This document shows, in pieces, positions 1 to 11,319 of a stretch of DNA of 64,000 nt. The translations under genes and the position numbers were made by a program. This DNA comes from Brachypodium distachyon (taxonomy: Eukaryota; Streptophyta; Magnoliopsida; Poales; Poaceae): assembly GCF_000005505.3 (NCBI RefSeq), contig NC_016132.3, positions 42,670,914-42,734,913 of the forward strand, in the 5' to 3' direction. Numbering within the stretch: position 1 is the stretch's first letter; the number at the start of each line of letters is the position of its first letter. The notes beneath the pieces were generated by a model. That model ran no database searches. It was not told the origin of the DNA and saw only the letters and a list, made by a program, of their open reading frames with translations.

Positions 1-2000
1 AATTAGGACATCCTTCTGGAATACATGGACAGAAATGAACTTCAGTACCTTCGGACACTTCCTTTTTAACTTCCGTTGACCGTTGCCAAACACCAGTTTG
101 TGGTAGTCTACTAGGCCTATTAACCGGAGGATTACCTATACAAACAGGATCTTAACTTATTTGTTACACGACTGAAGTTATTGACCAACGTTACCTACTT
201 ATGTACAAGACAAGTTACCTGATGTCGCATCATCATGAAACGACTGTTGTGCTGCGTCCCCAGCTGATTACAAACAGATTAACATGATTGTTTTAGACAA
301 AATTGAAGATATAACAGCTCGGTTTAGAATAAAGAACAAAAGCAGTACATACCTTCCTGCCCATGTCCTTCAGATGTTGTATCTTCACCACATTCATCGG
401 AAGAAGTCTCGTTCATCATATGCTCTCCAATTCGACGAAGAAGAAGGTTCTTCCTTTTCTGAAGTTCTTTTCTGAGGTCTTCAACAAGATATACATCCGA
501 GGCATGAAGATATTCAATAACGTTCATCAAAGCATTGAAACGCTATTGTTTCCTAGACTGCCTGCTACTCCTATATTTCTTCTTCTTAATCTTTCTAGAT
601 CCTGATGCTATACCTTTCCCTTTGTTATCAACCTTGACATCATCATTCCTCTTGAACACATAATACACATATGAGAACAATGATTTGTTCAGGCACTGTA
701 AATTGTACATTTCTCACAAATGTCAGAAGAATTACCTTGTAGTTCCCATACCTCTGGCTCACATCACCAATTTGACACTTCTTGTCATAACTTATGAGCT
801 TATCTAATTTTGAATCCCCATAAGCCTTGATTCTTGGGAATACATTTGGAGATACTTTGTGGACACCGAAATCAATAGAATCTAAATAAAAAATCTGCAC
901 GAAGGAAATTACATCATGTGTTGGCTGACAGAAATCAACAATGTATTGTAAAGTACTATCTAATCATACCTGAGGTACAATGCAGCATCCACCCACTGTG
1001 CAGGTTGAATAGCCATTTCTCTTCGCTTCCTGAACCTTCCGGGCAGCAAGGCCAATAATGTCAAGCACACATCTTGCATAGTTCACTTCCTTAAGCTTCT
1101 CAACATTGCTGAGATAAGGAAGTAAATATCTCGGCAATTTCGGGTCACGATCTCTGCAGTCAAGCAAGAATGCAAAGGATAACATGACAACTCCAATTTG
1201 GAAAGCTTCTTGCTCTTTCTTTGAGCTGTGTTGATCAATATCAGTCTCGACCACTTGACAAACACTGGAAATTGTTAAAGCCTTCACTCCTAGAGCCCTG
1301 CTCACTTCTTCCTCCATCTCTTCTGGTACATCATCTTCTAGTACAGAAATATGTTTGCCTTCACATTGCAAACCTATGATATCATGTACATGTGATGGGT
1401 ACATGGGGGCTCTACTGCCATCAGGGTACTCAAACTCCATAGGTTCATCATCTGCATCACTCTGATTTAGGCAGAACAGAGAAAACTGACGATTCCAGGC
1501 CTGTTTTGGTATATCGGCCAATCCATCAAATGATATATCTTTCAACAACAAAAGCTTGAAATGACTAAACTTTGCGAGCATCTCATGCACAATGTTTGGC
1601 TTATGGCATCCAAAAAGTTTAGGACTCCAAATCTCATTAGCAGGCAAAGGAATGTTGCGTCCTCTACCACCAGGACCTGGAGCCACAGAACTAGCACTTC
1701 TTCCTCTTCTAAAGGTTGAAGATCCTACCATATCTAATAAATAAGAATAAAACAACTCAGTAATGATGCCAGAAATAAAGGCAGTACTAAAACTAAAAGT
1801 TGAATTAATATTTGTTTCACATCAGACATTGTTCAACAAATATATGTATAATGACAAATAAAAAGGCATATGTAGTCGACCAACTTGAAAATTAGTACAA
1901 TACTACGAATAGCATTTTATGTCTTTTACGTACCTCCATGCAGACTACCAAAACCTGGTCCTCTGTCTCTAGACCGTCCTCTCGACTGCGATGAAACCAT
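1..2000 (-). CDS. plant-mobile-domain-like TE protein, 3' truncated by window edge, one in-frame stop
   Basis: The likely start is ATG at 2000. Proposed exons, in transcript order, are 2000-1934, 1733-970, 894-736 and 650-353, all with GT-AG ends and matching phase; the rest lies beyond position 1 or was not found. The protein starts with an Arg/Gly/Ser-rich stretch. A globular region follows with the pattern IPLPANEIWSPKLFG, VHDIIGLQCEGK, LPRYLLPYLSNVEKLKE and FYLDSIDFG. That layout resembles the plant-mobile/DUF1985-like domain found in TE proteins, often upstream of a Ulp1 protease; no protease domain is visible here. The last exon is Lys-rich (KIKKKK) and then carries a TAG at 543-545 in the open frame, so the gene may be inactive or may end there. 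The function in transposition is unknown. Confidence 0.55.
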
Positions 2001-3399
2001 ATCCTAACAACAATAGATACACCTCATTCAACCTATCAGTTTTACTGAAAACTGCAATGAAATGCACGTCACAGAACACATAATAATTTCCATAAAGTAC
2101 AAGCTAATTTCTAAGTACATGGTACACATAACCCAGTTTCTCTCATAGCACATCAAAAAAACATGATAACTACCGTGAATAAGTACCTCAAATAGGAACG
2201 AGTGCTCTCGTATTATAGGATCAACTTCACGCTAAACTATGGAACTTCAATATACCTGGAAGTACATAACGAAATAGAGTACTTGAAGGTACCAATATTA
2301 CGTGAAATAGGTTTTTCAGTAATGAAAGAGATATTGAAATTAAAAGTCATACAAGGAAGGGAGGACAAATAAGTTGTGCAAATTTAATGAAATCAAAGAA
2401 CCGCCTAGCCGACATTAACAAATAACAAAAATCATGAAAGCATTGAATGAATAAGTCCTACAAGGAAGGGAAGACGTGCATTTTTTAAAGTATAATCAAA
2501 TCAAAAAAGCAAAAGAACTTGGAACACCTACCCGACAGTAAGCACTAAAAATAATAAAATACAAAGAACCGTCCCTTTTTTGCAGATCTGTAATGCCCCG
2601 ATAACCCAAAATTAGGTTTATGCGGAACATGGGAATCTGAGAAAGTTACTCAGTAATACTAGAGAAACTCAGAGCGAGGTACAACACGAAGAGGAGGTAC
2701 AAATCGAGAGTGAGAATCGGCGAAAAGTAGATCGGAATCTAGATTGCTCTTCCTCGAAGCAGATGACTCTCCCCGAGAATGCGACAACAACAAACTCAGT
2801 CAATCCCTATCACCATCCGTCACGCCTTTGGTACAACCCTTCCTCTCGTATTGTCCTCGGCTAGGGCTTCGTCTTCGCCCAGTCCAGCAGGTCAAGATTG
2901 CAAAGGGCCTAATGTACTGCGGGTACCAAAACAACCGAGAGGCAACCTAATATACAAGGAGCTCTTGTGGTCCCCACCTGAATTACAGAAACAGTTAAAA
3001 TAAAAAAAAAAAAGCAAACTCAACAGCCACGCAATAATATATGAATTAAAATCTTCTTAATGTGAGTTGACCATAAAAGAAAGTACAGATTATGAGGCAT
3101 CTTAATGAAAATTAAGATAACAAGTACCACAAATTTATAGAAACACACATCCATGCTGTTGAACAAATTTTCCATAGGAAAGCATGAATGAGATTTCCAT
3201 ACAAAGTAGAGTTAACACAACAACTACTAGAAAATTACACACATATGATCCAAGATCCTATCTTCGCTTCGAGAAGATGTGGAAAGGTTGCAAAGAACTT
3301 TGTACATTAAGGTACCAGGAAGTACATAAATGTACATTCATGTTATTCTAGGTACATACAAAATATGATAGCACAATACTCGCATAATCCATGAAGAAA
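2001..3399. other. spacer between TE genes; probable leader of the mobile-domain-like gene
   Basis: No convincing open reading frame is present. The stretch is AT-rich with scattered GTAC tetramers, for example near 2098-2125, 2211, 2263-2291 and 3300-3358. The part near 2,580-2,950 is less AT-rich and read on the minus strand looks like a promoter or untranslated leader for the gene starting at 2000, but no TATA box could be picked with confidence. Confidence 0.4.
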
Positions 3400-4041
3400 C
3401 TACTCCAGTTTCCTCCTTTTCAGATTTCCACCATCTGGAAAACTTGGAACAGCTTTCCCTTCATCTTGAACAATCGTTCCACGTTCATTGCTTGATCCTT
3501 CATCCGACTGATTCCAAGGTTTCTCCGCAGTAACATCTTCTTCGTGATGGCCATTAGCAAGCAACATCTCATTATCTCCTACCAAAGGTTCATCTTCCTG
3601 TAGTTCGACCAAAAAGGGTGCCTCTGGTGCATGAACATCATGTACCTCAAAATGGTACTCCTGAAAAAAAAAAGCAATCAACCATGACCATGAAAGGAAA
3701 CTAAATACTTAGGCACAGAAGACGGTGTTGATTTTTACGAAGTCTGATTCCTCCTCCAAGTCGGACTGGAATTCTTCATCTTCATCGGTTACTTCATTCA
3801 CCTCCTCCAAATCAGCTCCATACCCAGCTTCCTCCTCGGAGTCCAACTCAGCAGAAATAACCTAGAAACAGATTTGTCAATTCAGATTGAAGACACATGT
3901 AGACAATTACGAAAGTACTCAGCAAAATAGCAACCGATGTACCTCGGAATGGTCTGGCGAACGGCAGTTGACAGAAGAGGATGAAGAAGGGCTGAGAACA
4001 GACGAATCAGGAGAGGACATGAGAGGTGGTGAGGGCGGCAT
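3400..4041 (-). CDS. small acidic protein with C-terminal basic cluster, TE accessory gene
   Basis: Three exons on the minus strand fit: 4041-3943, 3861-3739 (or to 3724 if a poorer GT is used) and 3660-3400, all joined in phase 0, giving about 160-165 residues. The N-terminus is Ser/Pro-rich (MPPSPPLMSSPDSS). The middle is strongly acidic (SEEEAGYG, TDEDEEFQSDLEEESDF). The protein ends in NLKRRKLE, which resembles a monopartite nuclear localisation signal. I do not recognise a family. It lies between the FAR1 transposase and the mobile-domain-like gene on the same strand and has its own TATA box. A nuclear helper role in transposition is only an inference. Confidence 0.5.
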
Positions 4042-4095
4042 GATTCTGGAGATATTGGTTATGTGCCAGGAGAATGGTAGAGCTCATAGCATGTC

Positions 4096-4105
4096 CATTA
4101 TATAG
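4096..4105 (-). promoter_or_regulatory. TATA box of the small acidic gene
   Basis: Read on the minus strand the sequence is CTATATAATG, about 55-65 bases upstream of the ATG at 4041. That spacing suits a plant TATA box with a short leader. Confidence 0.45.
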
Positions 4106-4320
4106 AGAAGTTATTTTCCCACCCATCAATTCAAATTCGTGTGCTCTGTGTGGCCTCGAAAGTTTGAGTTTCCGCCCCAAAGACAGATAGTTCAAATTTG
4201 CAGGACCCACCACTAGAATATCCGATTGGACCATTTGTTAGTCAGGTCCAACCTGAATTAGTACGATTCTGATGTTTCCCAACATCTTCTCTGATTCCGT
4301 TGGAACGTAATTTTTCTTGC

Positions 4321-4920
4321 TATTATGGTACAAGGTACTTACTTTAAAAAGAAGATCTGTTAGGATGTACCTTTAAAACAACATTTCTCTTGCAACCTAA
4401 ATATCGATAGCTCAGTGTACTTCATTGTACTTCCGTCATACAAATGTATCCCATACAGGTACGTCATTTAAACAGCTGATATAAATATTGTGCTCCCCCA
4501 TTACAATTCAATCAAGAAAAAACAGAATATTATGCAACAATCAATTATTTTACAATTGTACGCATGCATGAAACATAGTTCAGAACCAGAAAATGTACAA
4601 CACGAAAATGTACAATAAGAAAAATACACCGTTAGAATAAAGAACACGATACCCTGTACAAAAAAGCGCTATAACAAAAAATTACAAAGGGAAATGTACA
4701 TTTATAAGGCAACGACTTCTGAGGCCCTTTTGTGTCATGCTTGTACTAAGGATGAACAAAGAGCCCTTCTGTGTGCTACCTTTACATGCTGCATGAGTAT
4801 AGTTTCATTGTACATAATAGTACTGAATTGAATGAGCAACAGAGTTCATAAAGGTACATGCAGCTGTACCTAATGTACCATATGAAGTACAAAATTCCCA
4901 CACAGTTCAAAAGGTACATA
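4321..4920. repeat. GTAC-dense non-coding segment
   Basis: I counted 19 GTAC tetramers in these 600 bases, against about two expected for this AT-rich composition. Many occur as GGTACAT, TGTAC or AAGTAC. They do not form a simple tandem repeat. The segment lies between the transposase stop and the acidic gene's promoter. Similar density is seen at 45.1-45.9 kb. The role is unknown; repeated protein-binding sites are one possibility. Confidence 0.7.
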
Positions 4921-5067
4921 CAACTAACTTCATAAAAGATACATATCCTTACTTCCAGAACAACATGTTGGTTGGTTCGAAAAAGGAACATAGTTCATAA
5001 AGGCACTTAAACAACTAGTCATTCCATATAATCACAAAAACAACGCAGCAGTACAGATATACATCAT

Positions 5068-8000
5068 TTAAACACCTAGTTCGTACTCAATCTGCTGAAC
5101 ATTCACTACAGAACCACAAACATTTCTGCGATGTCCCACTACACCGCAATTTCCGCACTTAGGATCACTTCTTTTTGTTGCTATTTGATCTTTGTTAGTT
5201 TTGCACGCTGAACGATTGTGACCACTGAGCTTACAAACAGTACAGAACTTCGTTCTTTTTCGCTTCAGCTCATAAGAAGGCTTGTCTCTCGTGTTTGTAG
5301 GTCTTCCTACTGGTCGGTTACGCACCGGTGCAAGCGCTCCAGCATGAAGCAGCCCAGGAACAACATTGGAACAATTTTCTACTTCAGATGGTACAATAGG
5401 GGCAAGAAGAAGTTCCTGGAGACTACGCCTGTCTGTTTGTTGGTACATTTCATCAAATTTCTTCGTGCCATCCTTCATATAGTTCAGTACATCATGATAA
5501 CAATCAACATTCTTATCACCAATGGCCACCAGCTCAAGGGCAGCAACGTGCAGAGAAGCATGGCGAAAAGACTGTGACCTGGTTGAACCTCTATCCTTCT
5601 GAAGATGTGCCAAATAATCAGGAAGTACATCATTAGCATCTTTTGTCCATCGCTTCAATATATGAGGTTGAGGTATTTTGTCAACTCCTAGTCTTAGCAT
5701 TACCTACATGGGGTACGAACAGTTGTGTCAACAGTAATATATGATTCACAAGCACACAATGTAAGGTTAGTGGAAGTATTAGGCGTTGTACCCGGATAGA
5801 ATGACAAAAAAGCATGCCCATATGTTCAGCAAGCCTGCATTCACAATGGTACTGACCTCCATCATCACTTATAGTTACCTCATAGTGTACTTTAGACCAC
5901 TTTTCCCGCTTACTTGCATCAGAATGAATGGTCATATATTTCTTATTAACTTCCACCTCAACCACATTGTACGCAGCACTATCAAAAATGTGATCGCTGA
6001 ACATCTCAAGCATAGCACTTGTATAAACTGTCGCAGCATGTTTCTCAATAGGCCATCCAGTTTTCAACACAACTCCACCCTGCATGGAGAAAACAGAATC
6101 AACATCAGGTAAGGTTATAAAATAAAACAAAGTTTTAGTAATTCGTACATGTACCATCCTAGTTCGTTGGTTCTCAGAATCTTCTTTCGAAATACGATCA
6201 GCAATAAGTTTGTTGTACTGCTTAACAAATAAATGCATTGGAGCACCAGGAGGTACGTATCCTTTCAACATGTGATTAGCACTTTCGTTTTGTTGTGTAC
6301 TTGTCATCTTTGCACAAATACCGCTAAAGTATGGTTTTGCCCACCGATGACGCGATTCATATATTGGAGTGAGGAAATGATGTTCTCTCAAATCATACTT
6401 CTCCAAAAGTTCTTCCCATGCAGCCTCGAATTCTGATACTGTTATACTATAATTTATTAGCTTGTGGAATTCAGGTTTGAAATTACTGTACTTGGTGTAA
6501 ATTGAACCAAGTCTCTCTTTCGCCATTTTCAGAACATGCCATTTGCACCACCTGTTCGTTTCATACAAAAAAGTGAGAAGTACAGCACATACATGTCAAT
6601 TAATAGAGATGACAAGCAATATGCACTATGACACACATGGATTAAATGACAGATGTGCAAACAATATGGTACATAAAGGATGTACATAGTATGACATTCT
6701 ATTTCAAAAGATGACACAATATGGTACAAAATTGTACGGGCAACAGAAACAATAACTACAAGCACTTTTTACTCTAAATATTCTAAAGCACTGAAAATGA
6801 ATACATTTATGAGTTGAGTTTACAACGAAACCTGTGAGTTGTGTTCTTAAATACTCGTTCAATTACAACTTCCATAGCCCAGCATTGATCTGTAAGAAGG
6901 CATGATACAATAATATCATATATGCCTTCCGACGAAGTTAAGTAATATCATATAATGTACCATAGCAATTACCTGTCAGTATAGTCACTGGAGGTTTGCC
7001 ACCCATCAAAGAAGTGAACTCACGGAAAATCCACTCAAAACTTTCAATTGTTTCTTGTCGCATTAATACTCCACTAAATATAATGCTTTGGAAATGATTG
7101 TTTACTCCAACAAATAATCCAAATGGCATACCATGAAGATTGGTCTTGTACGTGGTATCAAAAGTGATTGCATCTCCAAAGTACCTATAATCCAACTTGC
7201 TCTTGCCATTCACCCAAATAAGTGTTCTAATTCTTCCATCAGAATCTAGATCAGCCGTATAAACAAAAGAAGGATCCTCATCTCTCATCTTTGTGAATAT
7301 ATCCAAAGTCTTACGAACATCATCATTTGCTTCCTCTTTAGAAATCTGCTTGCAAAGATTCTGAAGCAACCGTTTGTTGAATGGTATGTCCTCGGTTGAA
7401 CCAAAATATGTACCAAGTATGCTGTACACCTTCGTCAAGGGGACATTGTTCTCCCTGAGATTGCGTACTAATTCCCTTGTGCATTGATCTATATGTTTAT
7501 GAGAGGGCCAGCACAATTTCTCTCCTCTGTTCCGAGAAAGTTTATGATTATGTTGTAGCTTGCATTCCTTGATGTACCATCCATGGTCCTTACTCCTCAA
7601 CAGCCTGATCATTGCTTTGCATCCACATCTAACAGAAGATGTATTCTGCTTCTGTGGGAAACCCTGAAGTCAATGTACCGTTAGTACATAAATTTGTCTT
7701 TACTTCTATGAACTGAAAATAGAAGAATTTTTTTACTTGGCAACCACAAACAATATGCTGCACTGTTCTGTACACGACATCCTTCCTAGGTCCAGACTTA
7801 CATTTGTAGCTTTTGCTTCTACTATAACGGATGCCAAAACCAACTTCCCATGAATACAGATTGTAATATTCATAAGCTTCAGGTAATGAGTCAAAGCAAA
7901 GACCAATTTGCGGGCACAAATCTCTTCTGTTGTCCTCAGCGCAAACCCGCGTAGTGCTTTCTCAAGAGGACCAGGCCTACCAGCTACAGGAACACGTGCT

Positions 8001-9044
8001 TCTAGACCGGCGTCAAACTTTTTCCTATTCAAACTCATGAGACCAAATGAAGAAAATTAAATGTCAGATATATTGCTATCTCATGCTAAGGAAAATATTG
8101 CTATCTCATGGTAAGGAAAATTTGGTGTTCTACTTTCTATGGGATGTACTCATCATGAGAACATAGTTTACTGACTAATTTCTATTAGATGTACTCCCTC
8201 CGATCCATAAAAAGTGTGGGACATGTAGTACAAAATTTGTACTAACTCAGTACAAAATGGCCGACACTGTTTATTGATCGAGGGAGTACAAACAATGGAG
8301 TACCGGTATACAGTACTCATTGAAAAAAACATATCTCTGAAAAAACCATTCTTACTGGTTGTAAATGTGGTATGTAATAAGAATTGTTCTTACTGGTAAA
8401 TGGTACTCTTTCTTCAATTCAGTACTATCTCACGCTTAGGAAAATAATGCTATGTACTTCTAAAAGTACTATTCTTACTAGTATATACTTCTGGTACTTA
8501 GTAAAAAAAAAATCTTATATCTCAACGTCTTCTACTTCCAAAACATATACTCTTGATGACGACATAATTTATGTACTGATTTCCCTACTCCCTTCTCACT
8601 GTATCATTGGAAAAATATATGTACTGCTAATTTCCCCTTTCAAAGTGTTATCTCACATTTCAAAATGTATGCAACTTCAACATCTATACAAACAAATTTA
8701 TTGGGGTACATTATGCAACCTAACCTTCGAGAAGAAGCAGTCAACCCAACCTCGTCGGCCTCCTCCACCGAAGCTGAAACACCAACTTCACTCCATTCTT
8801 CTATAGATGCTTGGGCAGCGAACTGTGGAATATCCTCACCTGTACCAGCAGTACTTTTTGTTCGCGTCCTGTTATGACATGGCGCAGCACTGCATTCTGA
8901 TGAAGACTCTTCAGGAGGGTCCACAAACCTTAACAAATGTGAAATCCAGTGAATACAGCAAAAGGAATCAAGAGAGAAAGCGGCACGTAAACAGAAAAGA
9001 ACATATATCCGGTACCTAGGAGGTACTTTCATGCCTTCCGTCAT
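5068..9044 (-). CDS. FAR1/FHY3-type MULE transposase
   Basis: Seven exons join without a stop: 9044-8725, 7926-7737, 7663-6973, 6889-6832, 6551-6155, 6079-5792 and 5703-5068. The total is 2,580 nt, 859 residues, in the range of FAR1-related proteins. Domains in order: an acidic/Ser-rich head; a FAR1 N-terminal zinc finger (FDSLPEAYEYYNLYSWEVGF, later CGCKAMIRLL and LQHNHKLS); a MULE DDE domain with the first Asp in ITFDTTYK and the second in DQCWAMEVV; a SWIM finger (CECRLAEHMGMLFCH); and two CCHC-like knuckles (CTVCKLSGHNRSAC, CGNCGVVGHRRNVC). The family either transposes MULEs such as maize Jittery or, when domesticated, acts as phytochrome-A transcription factors. TE neighbours favour a transposase. 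Exon 1 and its start are the least certain part. Confidence 0.85.
8192..8288. mobile_element. Stowaway-type MITE
   Basis: Ends read CTCCCTCCGATCCATAAA and, inverted, TTTATTGATCGAGGGAG, with TA at both flanks. It sits in the first intron of the FAR1-type transposase gene, so it inserted into the transposon. Confidence 0.8.
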
Positions 9045-9165
9045 GCGAGCAGAGTACCGAGCAGAGTACCCGTGATGAGAACGACGCAGAAGGTGAAGAG
9101 TATTGTCAAATTAGATGACGACTGATGTACTAAAAGATTGGCGAGCAGAGTACCGAGCAGAGTAC
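9045..9165. repeat. duplicated 25-bp GTAC-containing repeats upstream of the transposase
   Basis: The same 25-bp string begins at 9045 and at 9141. Each copy is itself a near dimer of GAGCAGAGTACC, so four GAGTAC cores lie within 121 bp. They sit just 5' of the proposed transposase start. They could be promoter elements or transposase-binding sites near the right terminus; this is inference. Confidence 0.7.
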
Positions 9166-9440
9166 TTACATCTTCTTCCCCGTGATCTACAATGGGGAGA
9201 GAGATAAATGCCAGGGCTGCTAGGGTGAAATGAGAAGCAGGAAGAAGACCAGGGAAGAAGACGAGATATTTCACTGTGTACAGGCCCCATGTGTCCTGAC
9301 CGGTCTGACATTGCTTTAGGGTGTACTCAACGATTAAATCGATTGAGGGTTTTCCAGTATTTTCTACTAGCTCCTTGCGCAGCATCCGACGCAGGAATGA
9401 GTGGTTCACACCGTGGGGCTAGATGGCTCCGGAGTCACAG

Positions 9441-10756
9441 ACTCCGCGTTAAAGTTTATATAGATTATAGTGCAAACCAATTCTGTGAGTTTGTGTTCTC
9501 ACTACCATGATATTACTAGCCTTTTCTTACCAAATGTTAAGTTTTCTCATTTTTCTAGAAACTTATCAGTTATTGTAGTCAGTTCCATCAGATTGTACAA
9601 TCAGACTATTTCAAATGTCATTTGATTGATAATTTCATTAATTCATTGTAGGCTCTGATCCATTTTTATTGTTCTTTAGTTTTTTGCATCATGTTTCAGG
9701 TTTCATGGAACATGCTGATTTGAAAATATAAGTTGAATTTGTTTCAGTCCATATAGAACAATAGTTCACACGCTTTATTCCATAGTGTCACCAAAATCTA
9801 GGTAAACCCCTTTTCGCGATGTGTAACGAAGAGCAAAACAATATATATGGAGTATATCTTTTTCTCATTGTAAGCGGCAGAAATTTAGAGATGTTCGTTG
9901 ATTTAAAGTGCATAAAGTATTCAGTTTTCCTCTCAGCAATCAAAATTTATGATATATAATATTGTCATTTTTCTAATCCTTACAGGAGAGTTATGGAGTA
10001 AAACAAGAGTTTCCCTAGCAATGCGCGGGGTATCATCTAGTACATATGGGTAGCAAACATAGTTATTTACTCACGATGTCATGTACACCAAAATTCACTT
10101 AGAGGCAAGATGTCCTTTCAAAGTGGACATACCAACCATGACGACTCAGACTACACATAGCCTTATGTCTACATCGGTTCCTGCAAAAAAAAAGTGTGTA
10201 CATCGGTTGGGAGCTTGCTGCAGAAAACATCATATCCATACGTACACATGTTAGTCGTTGCATCACAACTTGGCTCATAATTCGGGTCTTTATCGAACCT
10301 TCGAAAATCAATACCCACTTTTGATCCTCACGCACGTATTTGTGAAGCACCATGAAAGCTACCACAATCACTTTTGGTTTATCCATATAAGAACTGCAAA
10401 TACCATATGGGCATACAACCATGTCATTAACCTGAAAGAAGTAACAAAAACAATACACTCCTACAAAAACAAAATTAGAATGCTTCCATCTACCAACTTT
10501 AACACATGAGACGAACCTTTGAAATGTAGAACTTCTAAACTGGAGTCAAATTTGTCGTGTACCACTTCTAACTAGCATGTACTTGCCAAGTTAAGACTCG
10601 TCCATAAAAATTCCCAAACAATGTACTAGCAGTTAGTCAAATCCAAATTCGGAGAGACCAAATATATCAAATGATAAATGTGGGAGCTGAAACCAAAATA
10701 AAAAGATTACATTTTCCTATAGTAACGCAACGGACATTTTTGGATAGTCTATGAAT
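9441..10756. other. intergenic, AT-rich, no gene seen
   Basis: No coding potential was recognised. The sequence from about 9,450 to 10,040 ends in a Helitron-like 3' terminus and is probably that element's body. From 10,041 to 10,756 nothing identifiable was seen. Confidence 0.4.
10008..10040 (+). mobile_element. Helitron-like 3' terminus
   Basis: The sequence CCCTAGCAATGCGCGGGG could form an imperfect hairpin. It is followed by TATCAT and CTAG, then T. Helitrons end in a short GC hairpin, about 10 nt and CTRR, and insert between A and T. The 5' end (TC) was not located, so the element's extent is unknown. Confidence 0.5.
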
Positions 10757-10996
10757 CGGTGGCGGATCTAGAGCCAAGGGTGTGTGGGTGCAGGCCCTTT
10801 AAATTTTGATTATTTCACAATATTTCTCGTAGAAATTACTACTCTCTCCGTCTCCAAATAAGTGACGTGGATTTGCATAAAAATCTATACAAATTCACGT
10901 CACATATTTTGGGACGGAGTGAGTATTTGTTAATGAGATTTTATAAATCATATGGGTTCATCTGAACCCACATAGCACGGCGTCGATACGCCACTG
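10757..10996. mobile_element. small hAT-like non-autonomous element
   Basis: The left end reads CGGTGGCGGATC and the right end GATACGCCACTG, imperfect inverted repeats of the CAGTGGCGGA class seen in grass hAT-type elements. The flanks are TCTATGAAT and TCTATGAT, consistent with an 8-bp target-site duplication with one indel. A Stowaway MITE is nested inside. There is no coding capacity. Confidence 0.55.
10840..10925. mobile_element. Stowaway-type MITE nested in the hAT-like element
   Basis: Inverted ends CTCTCTCCGTCTCCAAATA and TATTTTGGGACGGAGTGAG lie between TA dinucleotides. The inner arms contain GTGACGTGGATTTG and its inverse, the same family as the copy at 27,673. Confidence 0.8.
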
Positions 10997-11105
10997 TCTA
11001 TGATGTTAACAACATTACAAATAACTATAAATCATATGACATCTGAACCCACATAGCTCGACTTCGATACGCCACTGTCTATAATGTTAACGACATTGCA
11101 AATAC
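10941..11105. repeat. imperfect tandem duplication (about 81-84 bp) of the hAT-like right end
   Basis: The block from ATAAATCATATG through CGCCACTGTCTATGATGTTAAC to CAAATA occurs twice, starting near 10,943 and 11,027, with a few substitutions and a 3-bp indel. It covers the element terminus plus flanking target DNA. Confidence 0.65.
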
Positions 11106-11254
11106 CTCTTTCGTTCCTAAATAGAGGAAACTTTGTCGGAAGTCAAATATTTCCAAATGATACCCGCAATTCTTTTTTCTCCAAATGAGGTTTATAAAGG
11201 ATCTATACAGAGTTGAAGAAGGTTGAATAGGACAAGATATGATGACCTTTCTAC

Positions 11255-11319
11255 TACTTCCTCCGTCCCAATTAACTGACGTGAATTTGTATACAGTTAA
11301 TTCGGGACGGACTGAGCAT
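11255..11319. mobile_element. very short Stowaway-type MITE
   Basis: Arms CGTCCCAATTAACTG and CAGTTAATTCGGGACG form a stem about 15 bp long in a 65-bp element flanked by TA-like ends. It lies about 360 bp upstream of the spastizin-like start codon, so it may sit in that gene's promoter. Confidence 0.65.

Larger units (their letters stand above)
1..9440 (-). mobile_element. FAR1-type Mutator-like (MULE) transposon, interior and right side
   Basis: Three genes lie head to tail on the minus strand: a FAR1/MULE transposase, a small acidic protein and a plant-mobile-domain-like gene that runs off the left edge. The transposase identity is seen directly: a FAR1-type N-terminal zinc finger, a MULE DDE core, a SWIM finger and CCHC knuckles. 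The spacers between the genes are unusually rich in GTAC, which suggests one element rather than three unrelated genes. The left terminus is outside the window. I could not recognise a terminal inverted repeat at the right, so the boundary near 9,440 is only where GTAC-rich sequence stops. It could instead be domesticated FAR1-related DNA beside other TE genes. Confidence 0.6.

Noticed and set aside
4321..4920. Reading the GTAC cluster as a copper-response or SBP-regulated promoter
   Set aside because: The density covers all the spacers of a transposon and a gene-free block elsewhere, so a transposon property is simpler; a regulatory role is not excluded.
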